12,982 bases of DNA, from the NCBI GenBank assembly GCA_012842235.1, contig DUTE01000379.1, positions 1-12,982 of the forward strand. Reading direction: 5' to 3'. The DNA comes from Bacillota bacterium. GTDB lineage: Bacteria > Bacillota > DTU065. Below are positions 1-7,324 of the stretch, piece by piece (the first letter of the stretch is position 1; each line of letters starts with the position of its first letter). The position numbers and the translations under genes are program-made. The notes under the pieces were generated by a model. That model saw only the letters and a program-made list of their open reading frames with translations, did no database searches and had not been told where the DNA came from.

Positions 1-1
1 T

Positions 2-1144
2 TTATATCGCCCATTTTCAACATTAAGTGGTGGAGAACAAACTAAGATTCTTTTAGCTTTACTATTTGCTAAAGAGGAAAGGTTTTTGCTTATCGATGAA
101 CCTACTAATCATTTAGATACCCATGGTAGAGAAGTGGTGGCAAAATATCTAGAGAGTAAGAAGGGCTTTATACTTGTATCCCATGATAGAGAATTTATCA
201 ATAGTATAGTAGACCATATACTAACTATAGAGAAGAGAAAGATAGTTCTTCAGAGAGGGACCTATGATACTTGGGAGCAAAATAAGAACTTAGAAGATCA
301 ATATGAATTAGAACAAAATCAAAAGCTTAGAAAAGAAATTAGAAGGTTAAAACAGTCTGCAAGAGAAAAGGCCACATGGTCTGACAAGGTAGAGGCAACT
401 AAAATAGGTTCTGGTCCCGTAGATAGAGGTTATATAGGTCATATGGCAGCTAAGATGATGAAACGCTCTAAGGTCATTGAAAAAAGACATGAGAAGGCTA
501 TAGACGAAAAGGAGAAACTATTAAAAAACATAGAAACCATAGATAAATTACAGATGAATGTATTAAACCATCATGCAAAACAATATTTATATGCAGAGGA
601 TTTTACAATTGCATATGGAAACAGTGATATTTTCAAACCTATACAATTTACTGTTGAAAAGGGGGATTGCATTGTATTCAAAGGAGATAATGGAAGCGGT
701 AAATCTAGCATTATAAAGGCAATTTTAGGCGAAGATGTGCCTTGGCAAGGTAGGCTTGAAATTGCAAAGGGGATTACTATTTCTTATGTCCCACAGAAAT
801 TCCACTCGGTTAACGGAAATATAAATGAATTTGTTGTTAAAGAACAAATAGACAAAACAACATTCTTAACTATCCTAAGGAAGCTAGGTTTTTCTAGGAA
901 TCAATTTGAGATCCCGATTGAGAATTTTAGTATGGGACAAAAGAAAAAAATATTCTTAGCTAAGTCTATATGTGAAGAAGCACATTTGTTTATCTGGGAT
1001 GAACCACTTAATTATATTGATGTAATTTCCAGAATACAGATAGAGAATATGATTTTAGAATACTCACCAACCATGATTCTCGTAGAACATGACAGAAGAT
1101 TTATAGATAAAGTAGCTACTGATATTATCGAATTATCCAAGTAG
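2..1144 (+). CDS. ABC-F ribosomal protection protein, Lsa/CplR-like (5' end missing)
   Basis: This is the last 380 residues of a soluble tandem ABC ATPase; the frame stays open to the left edge, so the true start lies outside. In the fragment, residues 8-13 are the first ABC signature (LSGGEQ), 28-39 the Walker B and D-loop (LLIDEPTNHLD) and 59-63 the H-switch (VSHDR). Residues 104-178 form the charged helical inter-domain linker, with GYIGHMAAKMMKRSK. The second domain has Walker A GDNGSGKS at 228-235, a degenerate signature FSMGQ at 309-313, Walker B IWDEPLNYID around 331-340 and H363. No membrane segments are present. The linker motif and the WDEPLN variant are typical of the Lsa/Vga/CplR branch, whose members bind stalled ribosomes and displace lincosamides, pleuromutilins and streptogramin A. 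Full members have about 490-500 residues, so about 110-120 residues, with the first Walker A, are missing. ABC-F membership is near certain; drug protection is inferred and a housekeeping role is possible. Confidence 0.93.
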   Translation, partial: LYRPFSTLSGGEQTKILLALLFAKEERFLLIDEPTNHLDTHGREVVAKYLESKKGFILVSHDREFINSIVDHILTIEKRKIVLQRGTYDTWEQNKNLEDQYELEQNQKLRKEIRRLKQSAREKATWSDKVEATKIGSGPVDRGYIGHMAAKMMKRSKVIEKRHEKAIDEKEKLLKNIETIDKLQMNVLNHHAKQYLYAEDFTIAYGNSDIFKPIQFTVEKGDCIVFKGDNGSGKSSIIKAILGEDVPWQGRLEIAKGITISYVPQKFHSVNGNINEFVVKEQIDKTTFLTILRKLGFSRNQFEIPIENFSMGQKKKIFLAKSICEEAHLFIWDEPLNYIDVISRIQIENMILEYSPTMILVEHDRRFIDKVATDIIELSK

Positions 1145-1200
1145 GCAAGTCCTATATTAATCCTAGTGTCTTAAGAGCACAAAAACATTAATAAAACGGC

Positions 1201-1246
1201 TTTAGGGTGGATTAAATATCGGTTTAATCTACCCTAAAATTCTATT
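1201..1246 (+). terminator. Intrinsic terminator after the ABC-F gene
   Basis: A 16-bp stem (arms 1201-1216 and 1223-1238, one G-T wobble) closes a 6-base loop and is followed by the moderately T-rich ATTCTATTT. It begins 57 bases after the ABC-F stop codon. On the minus strand the stem is followed by GCCGTTTTATT, so it may also stop transcription from the right. Confidence 0.75.
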
Positions 1247-1754
1247 TAAAAACATGAAAATAGATTCATAAGTCCAAGGATAATTGTAATTTTCCTCGAT
1301 CCAAGGATTACTTAAGCGTTATAAATTTTCTATCGAGTAAAAAAATGATAACAAAAAATGGCTACTTTCGTTAAAAAACATTCTAATCAATTTATGGGTT
1401 GTGTTTAGTAACATTGCTGTGGTAAAAGCTTAGAAAGTGCGGTTTTAGAAAACTTGGTAGAAGGACGAAATCAGTTTATATTGAAAATAATGACATAACG
1501 AGATTTACATGAAATTCGTTGAAAAACTGGTAAAAAGGATATTTCCCCCAATCGATCTAAAAGAAGTTATAGCGGTATATGGGAACCTGGTCATTTAGAA
1601 AAATTCAAGAAAAAGGGGACTTGTTTTAGAAACGGTTATGTTTCAGATATGTATTTCTAATCTATTAATACAGATCTTTTTCTTAGAACATAGACGGAGA
1701 TATAGCTTTTTTATTAACAATAAATGAACACGAGGTTGAGAGGTTGATTAACTT
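1247..1754. other. Intergenic region, no intact gene
   Basis: About 500 bases lie between the ABC-F terminator and pcp. A 9-base direct repeat TCCAAGGAT occurs at 1273-1281 and 1300-1308, and the 6-base inverted pair CTCGAT/ATCGAG lies at 1295-1300 and 1332-1337. One plus-strand frame (1358-1660) reads as protein-like stretches broken by several stops and may be a decayed gene, but I recognise no family. No convincing promoter for pcp was found; GAGAGG around 1738-1743 is a weak ribosome binding site about 11 bases before the pcp ATG. Confidence 0.5.
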
Positions 1755-2384
1755 ATGAAAGTCTTAGTTACTGGTTTTGAGCCCTTTGGAGGAGAAAAGA
1801 TAAATCCTGCTTGGGAAGGAGTACAGAAGCTAGAGCCAAACATAGAAGGAGCAGAAATAATTAAGGTTCAAATACCCACAGTTTTTGGTAAGTCTATTAA
1901 CGAGTTAATTGCAATAATAGAAAAGGTGCATCCAGATATTGTAATTTGCGTAGGGCAAGCGGGAGGACGTTCGGCAATAACTGTAGAGAGGGTAGCAATT
2001 AATACTAATGATGCAGTTAGTAAAGATAATGCAGGAAATCAACCTGTCGATAAACCTATAGTTGTCGATGGACCTGTGGCTTATTTTGCCAATCTACCTA
2101 TAAAGAAGATAGTACAAGAAATACAGAATGCCAAAATCCCTGCTTCTGTCTCAAATACAGCAGGAACTTTTGTTTGTAATCAACTTTTCTATGGACTTAT
2201 GCATTATATAGATACAAAGAACCCGAAAATACTTGGCGGTTTTATTCATATTCCTTTCATACCTGAACAGGTCATTAACAAAAAAAACATGCCTAGTATG
2301 GCTTTAGATGACATTGTCAGAGGATTGGATGTTGTTATACGCTGTGCAGTTCAATGTTGTGGTCATAGTTTATACAAACGCTAA
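1755..2384 (+). CDS. pcp: Pyroglutamyl-peptidase I (pyrrolidone-carboxylate peptidase)
   Basis: This cytoplasmic cysteine peptidase of family C15 removes N-terminal pyroglutamate from peptides, freeing them for further degradation. The 209-residue length is close to the roughly 215 usual for bacterial Pcp. The N-terminus VLVTGFEPFGG and NPAWE (residues 3-21) is the family signature. The catalytic triad is visible: Glu78 in GRSAITVERVAIN, Cys141 in NTAGTFVCNQLFY and His165 in GGFIHIPFIPEQ. Each is shifted by three from the Bacillus amyloliquefaciens residues Glu81, Cys144 and His168, as a slightly shorter N-terminal part would give. No signal peptide is present. The C-terminus has an unusual CAVQCCGH cluster (residues 197-204) of unknown meaning. 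The nearest neighbours lie 610 bases upstream and 131 bases downstream, so it is probably a single-gene transcript. Identification is secure. Confidence 0.97.
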   Translation: MKVLVTGFEPFGGEKINPAWEGVQKLEPNIEGAEIIKVQIPTVFGKSINELIAIIEKVHPDIVICVGQAGGRSAITVERVAINTNDAVSKDNAGNQPVDKPIVVDGPVAYFANLPIKKIVQEIQNAKIPASVSNTAGTFVCNQLFYGLMHYIDTKNPKILGGFIHIPFIPEQVINKKNMPSMALDDIVRGLDVVIRCAVQCCGHSLYKR

Positions 2385-2397
2385 GTTGTAAAACATT

Positions 2398-2427
2398 TTG
2401 ACAAAGAGTACAGAAAGGCAATGTAAA
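2398..2427 (+). promoter_or_regulatory. Candidate sigma-A promoter for the phosphoesterase gene
   Basis: TTGACA at 2398-2403 is a perfect -35 hexamer. An 18-base spacer leads to TGTAAA at 2422-2427, a four-of-six match to TATAAT. It lies in the 131-base gap between pcp and the secreted phosphoesterase, about 90 bases before its ATG. The weak -10 keeps confidence moderate. Confidence 0.4.
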
Positions 2428-2515
2428 AAGCTAATAGTATCAAAACCAACTTTTTCTAATAAATACAACGAGCTAACTTACAAGGGAAAATACTAAAATG
2501 ATGGGGGATTAAAGA

Positions 2516-5293
2516 ATGGATCAGTTAAAAAAGATAAAATCGTTGTTGTGGTTTGCTTTTTACTTTTTCGTTGCTACCTCACTAATTGCTTCGCTTGCTG
2601 CAGCTAGTTCATTTACAGCAGAGGGCTATAATTGTAATCTAGCTGAGAAGGCATCGATTTCAGGTGTTTTTAAGGTATATGTAAGTGGTAAAGCAGATGA
2701 TAACTTTACACTAAAGGTAGATGGACAGACGGTTTATCCTGATGAGAAATCTAAGCCTGAGATCCTTTTTTTCTATAAGGGTGGCGATGGTCTTGACGGC
2801 AGAGATATTAAGACTGATAGCGCTTCAAATGCTGCCAACAAGGTTATTCTTAATGGTAAACTCATAGGCAGATTACCAAGTGATGGTTCCATTGGAGTTG
2901 GTCTAAGAGCTAGCAAATTTAAAGATGGTGAAAATACAGTCGCAGTTCTTATTGGTGGTTTCTATGGTGATGGAGTTTATAATGAAAGAAAACCACATGG
3001 ACAAGGAACAGGTAATCAAGGAAAAACAAAAGATGACTTTCTACTTAGTAATATACGTTTTGTTTTACCAGATGGCCGAGTGGTCACACCAGATGGGTTT
3101 GTCTCTTATAAAGCTAAAGCAGTTGGTTCAACAGAAAAAGTAGTAACACGTTACGAGCCTTATCCTTTTAAGAAGGATGAGATGTTTTGGGTCGGTGATG
3201 GCTGGGGTAGTTATGACACTTGGGCAGGCAATACTACTGATCAAACCATTATCAATTCGGTGGATAAGGGACGCTTTGATATACCCTATAAAGTGGAGTT
3301 CCTCTTGAATTATCAAAGACCTGATTCAGAAGCAATCTTTGTACTAGATACCTCAACTTTCAAAGATGGTTTACATACGATGGAAATTTTCGCTAGTGAT
3401 ACCTGTGTCTGGAGAAAAGAATTGATTATAGATAATTCTTTGCCAATTGTGACTACTAATCTAGTAAATCAGCAAAATGTTGAAAATGGTTTCATTTTAG
3501 AAGCGACCTTTACTGATGAAGTCTCAGGTATTAAAACACATCTCACCCGTTTGGAAGGTAAAGAAATAAGCAACGATAAAAAAGTAAGATATCAGTTAAC
3601 GGACCTTGAACCAGGTGTACATTCGTTAATTTTTGAAGCAAGCGACAATGCTGATAATACAATTTATCAAAGTCTGTATTTAAATATTATTGAAAAAGCT
3701 GCACCAATTTACAAGATGTCTGCTAGTAACGATGGAAGTTTTTCTCTTATGGTTGAAGGTAACGAAAGCTATGAGGTAGCCTTCTATGAAGCAGATCTGC
3801 TTGAGTATGCCTCTTATTCCGGTATTTTTGATGGTTTTTGTCTATCTAAATCAAAACAGGCTTTTTCGCTAGCAGACCCTGTTTTTGCTGTAACTACAAG
3901 AACTACATCAACAATGCCCTATCACGCCTTCGATGTAGATGTAAATAATGTTAATGCCGAAAAAGTAAATTTAAGCTATCAAGGTTCAACACTAGAGGGA
4001 GAACGGATCGCCTTAAAAGTGTTTAATCCTCAGACCTCAAATTGGGATACCTTAGCTACAGGTATTGGCAAGGTAAACCTGTTGGCTGAGGTCGATCTCG
4101 AAAATTATGCTCAAAATGGCATTATCCGTGTTATAGCAATAACAGATTATGTTACTAACGGAAGCAATACTCTTTTATGGGTTACAGATCCTCAGTATTA
4201 CACCGAGTTTCAGGATCTAAACGAATTTTACTATAAGATATATCAATACGCAGCTAGTGAATATTTAAAAGGGAATGTGGGGTATCTCATCAATACAGGG
4301 GATTTAGTTAATAATTCACCTAGTAGTCCCTTGGCAAAGCATCAATGGGAGATAGCAAATAAAGCATTAAATTATGCAGAAAGCATAGGTGTACCTAGTG
4401 GTGTAGTGACAGGAAACCATGATACAGGTAACTTTCCTTCTGTTGATTACAGCCTTTTTGGGGAGTATTTTGGTGCTGATCGTTACCGCAATAAACCTTA
4501 CTATGGTGGTGGTTTAAATAACAATGCTTGCCATTATGATCTTGTGACAATCGACAATAACGATCTCCTTGTTTTGTATTTAGGCTACGGTGTAGAGGGA
4601 ACACCCGAGACTATTGCCTGGGCAAATCAAATACTTCAGTGCTATAGACATCGTAATGCTATCATCTGTACACACCAATATCTTTCGGCATCTGGTATAT
4701 ATGATCAAAACTCTCGTGCTAAAGAAATCTTTAACGAAATTGTAGTTCCTAATGAGAATGTAAAAATGCTTTTGTGTGGACATAACAACGGTAGTGACAA
4801 AGTCAAAAGAGAGATTGGCGGTCGTCTATTTTATGAAATTCTTTCTGACTATCAGTTTGTTCAACTAAAGCCACTGTCTTATTATAACAACAACAAACAC
4901 TATCAAGGTAGCATTCCGTATTGCAATGGAGAAGGATATATTCGCTCAATGACCTTTGAAGGTGATCGCATAAAGACTAAGACTTTTTCTCCTGTTACTG
5001 GGGGTAAAAATCCTTTTGGAAATCGTGACGAGTTTGAGATTATAGTGGATTTTAAAGCACCAAAGCGCCAGCTAACAACCTACGACTTTAATGCTACAGT
5101 AATAGGTAATGAAATAGATCGTGCAATTATAAATGAAGGAAAAACCTATCAAAGCAAGTATCCCGGTAGTGCTAAGGTATTGGTAGCAGCTATTTCTACA
5201 GTTAGTGGTGTTGTTATTACAGAACCGATTTATTTTACTATCCCTAAAACCAAGGATATAGAAACAGTTTTCACTCTAGACTCTAAATTTTAG
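2516..5293 (+). CDS. Secreted calcineurin-like metallophosphoesterase with Ig-like N-terminal region
   Basis: This large exported protein (925 residues) probably hydrolyses phosphate esters outside the cell, using a two-metal centre. Residues 1-31 form a signal peptide: KKIK, a hydrophobic core, and a likely cut near SLAAA-SS. Residues 32-300 are beta-rich and unassigned; about 310-385 resembles a bacterial Ig-like domain. The catalytic domain spans about 550-850: Asp558 (TDPQYY, the DxQ variant of DxH), Gly595-Asp596 (NTGDLV), GNHD at 633-636, His720 (CTHQ) and His756 (CGHNNG). A domain tail with YCNGEGYIRSM follows, then about 60 residues of unassigned C-terminus. No LPXTG motif, SLH repeat or C-terminal membrane anchor is visible, so it is probably released or loosely attached. 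The start is set by GGGGGAT at 2502-2508; upstream ATGs at 2498 and 2501 run into a stop. The substrate cannot be read from sequence. Confidence 0.9.
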   Translation: MDQLKKIKSLLWFAFYFFVATSLIASLAAASSFTAEGYNCNLAEKASISGVFKVYVSGKADDNFTLKVDGQTVYPDEKSKPEILFFYKGGDGLDGRDIKTDSASNAANKVILNGKLIGRLPSDGSIGVGLRASKFKDGENTVAVLIGGFYGDGVYNERKPHGQGTGNQGKTKDDFLLSNIRFVLPDGRVVTPDGFVSYKAKAVGSTEKVVTRYEPYPFKKDEMFWVGDGWGSYDTWAGNTTDQTIINSVDKGRFDIPYKVEFLLNYQRPDSEAIFVLDTSTFKDGLHTMEIFASDTCVWRKELIIDNSLPIVTTNLVNQQNVENGFILEATFTDEVSGIKTHLTRLEGKEISNDKKVRYQLTDLEPGVHSLIFEASDNADNTIYQSLYLNIIEKAAPIYKMSASNDGSFSLMVEGNESYEVAFYEADLLEYASYSGIFDGFCLSKSKQAFSLADPVFAVTTRTTSTMPYHAFDVDVNNVNAEKVNLSYQGSTLEGERIALKVFNPQTSNWDTLATGIGKVNLLAEVDLENYAQNGIIRVIAITDYVTNGSNTLLWVTDPQYYTEFQDLNEFYYKIYQYAASEYLKGNVGYLINTGDLVNNSPSSPLAKHQWEIANKALNYAESIGVPSGVVTGNHDTGNFPSVDYSLFGEYFGADRYRNKPYYGGGLNNNACHYDLVTIDNNDLLVLYLGYGVEGTPETIAWANQILQCYRHRNAIICTHQYLSASGIYDQNSRAKEIFNEIVVPNENVKMLLCGHNNGSDKVKREIGGRLFYEILSDYQFVQLKPLSYYNNNKHYQGSIPYCNGEGYIRSMTFEGDRIKTKTFSPVTGGKNPFGNRDEFEIIVDFKAPKRQLTTYDFNATVIGNEIDRAIINEGKTYQSKYPGSAKVLVAAISTVSGVVITEPIYFTIPKTKDIETVFTLDSKF

Positions 5294-5811
5294 TTGGTAA
5301 AGCTAAGCTTAATAGACTTTTTTAGTTCAGAAGGGATAGTTTTGAATGTTTTTATGCCGACTAAAGAAGAAGGTAGTATAGGAAAACCATCTATCGCTAA
5401 ATGAAAGCCAGTAAGTTATATGATTTGTTGGATGCTGTTGTGGTTTTACTGGACTTACTTTGTGTAGTATGCATCAGAAGATATTTGACCTTAGAACATT
5501 TACTTTAGTTTCTTATTTAAAAATCCAGGTTACTCAAATAGCTAATGGTAGTGTTACTTAAAAGAATGGATATTGAGAGACAAAGGTAAGAGTGTGCTGC
5601 AATCGTAATTGTCAACTTATTATCTTTTTGAAACGTTATCAACGAACATTTAAGGAGATCTTTAGATGAATTGCTAGATGTTTAAAATTAAAATTGTCTT
5701 GCTCTATTAATTAAGAGGCAGGGTAGGCGAGACATCTGAAGTCTGCTATCTTCAAGATGTTGATATGATAGCGTTTAACAAAGGCAACGAAAACATTAGA
5801 ATATTATCGCC
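5294..5811. other. Intergenic region with small ORF remnants and hairpins
   Basis: This is the left part of an 870-base gap. It holds a 35-codon ORF at 5401-5508 with a hydrophobic middle but no clear ribosome binding site. A strong AAGGAG at 5652-5657 sits 8 bases before an ATG whose frame closes after three codons (MNC, stop), followed at once by ATG at 5678 and a nine-codon frame. A bulged hairpin lies at 5732-5760 (ACATCT/AGATGT and GAAG/CTTC, 8-base loop). CCAGTAA at 5408-5414 can pair with TTACTGG at 5446-5452, or, shifted, AGTAAGT with ACTTACT at 5453-5459. I see no gene that can be supported, and no clear terminator after the phosphoesterase gene. Confidence 0.45.
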
Positions 5812-5895
5812 AAAAAAAGACGATGCAATCACAAGATCATCTTCCCCCAAAGTAATAGCAACCTAAGGGGGATGAGAAAGAGTGATTGCATTGTC
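5812..5895 (-). terminator. Long hairpin with T-run; orphan minus-strand intrinsic terminator
   Basis: The arms 5819-5832 (GACGATGCAATCAC) and 5882-5895 (GTGATTGCATTGTC) pair over 14 bp with a single G-T wobble. An inner CCCCC/GGGGG pair (5844-5848 and 5867-5871) extends the fold. Read on the minus strand the stem is followed directly by seven T (complement of 5812-5818), the classic intrinsic terminator form. No minus-strand gene precedes it, so it may end an unannotated small RNA or an antisense transcript, or be a structured element of another kind. Confidence 0.55.
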
Positions 5896-5989
5896 TGCAT
5901 TAAGAACTAGTTCAATTTGCAATTACAATTTTTTGGACTTGTTCAACTTCATTTTCCAAACATGATAATTATAAATTGAGGTCAAAATA

Positions 5990-6017
5990 AATACCCCTAA
6001 CGAGGAAAATAGGTATT
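5990..6017. repeat. Inverted repeat upstream of the radical SAM gene
   Basis: AATACC at 5990-5995 and GGTATT at 6012-6017 form a 6-bp stem, which inner CCT/AGG pairing may extend. It lies about 150 bases before the GTG start and could be part of a transcribed leader. No known riboswitch consensus was recognised. Confidence 0.35.
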
Positions 6018-6040
6018 AACTGTTGGCAGTACAAGAAAAA

Positions 6041-6081
6041 TGATAAGTTCTAGAGTTTCTAAGCAGGGATTCTAGTTATCA
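6041..6081. repeat. Interrupted hairpin upstream of the radical SAM gene
   Basis: TGATAA at 6041-6046 pairs with TTATCA at 6076-6081, and CTAGA with TCTAG pairs just inside after a small bulge. The hairpin ends 82 bases before the GTG start. It may be a leader structure; no T-run follows, so it is not a terminator. Confidence 0.4.
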
Positions 6082-6163
6082 TATCGCAAATAGCTTAGAA
6101 TATCATTCTCTCTACAACTACAATTTGGTTTGTCTGTTTTAATAATATAATAGGAGTGATGGT

Positions 6164-7096
6164 GTGAAGTGGAATGATAAAAGGTACCATACCTTAGACT
6201 ATGAAATGAAGCATACGTTTGGACAAAAGATTATTAAACTCTCTCTTGATGGAGGGTTTACCTGTCCAAACCGAGATGGTCAAATAAGTGATAAAGGATG
6301 CATTTTTTGTAGTGAACTAGGTGCAGGAGAGTTTGCCGGGAGAAGGAATTTAAATATAACTGAGCAAATTGCTCAGCAAAAGATTATGTTATCTAAAAAG
6401 TGGCCTTCAGGTAAGTATATAGCTTATTTCCAAAATTTCACCAATACTTACGCTCCTGTCGATAAATTACAAGAGTTATATTTAGAAGCTCTTTCAGCAA
6501 CGGATATTGTAGGGCTTGCAATTGCTACTAGAGCAGACTGTCTGCCACCTAAAGTTATAGATCTACTTGGCAAGATTGGGGAAAACAACTATTTGTGGGT
6601 TGAACTAGGTCTGCAGACCATTCATAAGAGGTCTGCTAACTTTATTCGCAGAGGATACGACCTTAAGTGTTTTATTGATGCGGTAGATAGGTTAAAAGAG
6701 AAAAACATTAAGGTTGTAGCACACCTTATTTTCGGGCTTCCTGGGGAAAGCGTTGATGATATGTTAGAGACTGTCAGATTTATCGGGAACTTAGGAGTAT
6801 GGGGAGTCAAACTTCATTTGTTACATATTCTTAAAGGTACCGATCTTTATGAGTATTATCGCAACCATCCCTTCCCATTATTAAGCAGAGAGCAATATAT
6901 TAGCATTGTCTGTGATGCACTAGAGATTCTTCCACCTTCGGTAGTAATTCATCGAGTAACAGGAGATGGGGCTAAGCATCTATTAGAAGCACCTAAGTGG
7001 AGCTTAGATAAGCTGAGAGTATTATCTGGAATAGACAGAGAACTAGCTGTGAGAGATACCTACCAAGGAAGTAGATTGTCAAAAGGTAATAATTAA
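6164..7096 (+). CDS. Radical SAM protein, TIGR01212/YhcC family
   Basis: This cytoplasmic 310-residue protein belongs to the Elp3-like radical SAM enzymes, which use a [4Fe-4S] cluster to split S-adenosylmethionine and start radical chemistry. The family's reaction is not established to my knowledge. The cluster cysteines are Cys34, Cys46 and Cys49 (CPNRDG, then GCIFCS). Further family features are YFQNFTNTYAP around 88-98, ATRADCLP around 121-128, ELGLQT around 147-152, HLIFGLPGES around 187-196 and, near the end, HRVTGDGAKHLLEAPKWS and RDTYQGS. Length matches the Escherichia coli YhcC protein (about 309). GTG at 6164 is chosen because AGGAG (6152-6156) lies 7 bases before it and the sequence starts in the usual family form KWNDKRYHTL. 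A TATAAT at 6146-6151 is too close to the start to be a useful promoter for this ribosome binding site. It stands alone in its transcription context. Confidence 0.93.
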   Translation: MKWNDKRYHTLDYEMKHTFGQKIIKLSLDGGFTCPNRDGQISDKGCIFCSELGAGEFAGRRNLNITEQIAQQKIMLSKKWPSGKYIAYFQNFTNTYAPVDKLQELYLEALSATDIVGLAIATRADCLPPKVIDLLGKIGENNYLWVELGLQTIHKRSANFIRRGYDLKCFIDAVDRLKEKNIKVVAHLIFGLPGESVDDMLETVRFIGNLGVWGVKLHLLHILKGTDLYEYYRNHPFPLLSREQYISIVCDALEILPPSVVIHRVTGDGAKHLLEAPKWSLDKLRVLSGIDRELAVRDTYQGSRLSKGNN

Positions 7097-7324
7097 GTGA
7101 TCACTTGACTAGAATCAGCTATTACTGAAAAAAGCTCGATCTAGTTGGTTTGAAAACAATCGATTCTATCTCTGTGCCTTAAGATCAGGTTAAATAGTTA
7201 TTAATTTACGAAGTGGTGTAGAGGGTCTACTTAAACTATATAGATCTTCAGTAGGCATATCTGCTAAGTTATGAGACACTTTTGTAAAGCAATGTGCAAA
7301 CGATTAGAGTAAGGAGGATCACTG
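7097..7324. other. Short intergenic region with palindromes
   Basis: This 228-base gap holds a perfect 12-base palindrome AAGTGATCACTT at 7095-7106 that overlaps the stop codon of the radical SAM gene. It also holds a 7-base inverted pair TAGAATC/GATTCTA (7110-7116 and 7162-7168). No T-run follows either, so neither is a clear terminator. The next gene's ribosome binding site AAGGAGG lies at 7311-7317. No gene and no convincing promoter was seen. Confidence 0.45.

Noticed and set aside
1439..1640. GTTTTAGA motifs as a CRISPR repeat
   Set aside because: Only short, irregularly spaced matches typical of AT-rich sequence; no repeat-spacer periodicity.
2925..4783. Additional ORFs of 62-72 codons on both strands within the phosphoesterase gene
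   Set aside because: They overlap a long, motif-rich coding frame and encode no recognisable protein; they are shadows of it. The same holds for minus-strand frames at 6622-6810 and 10149-10334.
5819..5895. Miniature transposable element based on the long inverted repeat
   Set aside because: No flanking target-site duplication and no second copy in the window; the adjoining T-run fits a terminator better.
6146..6151. TATAAT as promoter of the radical SAM gene
   Set aside because: A transcript from it would start about 6 bases before the GTG and lose the AGGAG site; no -35 box at proper distance.
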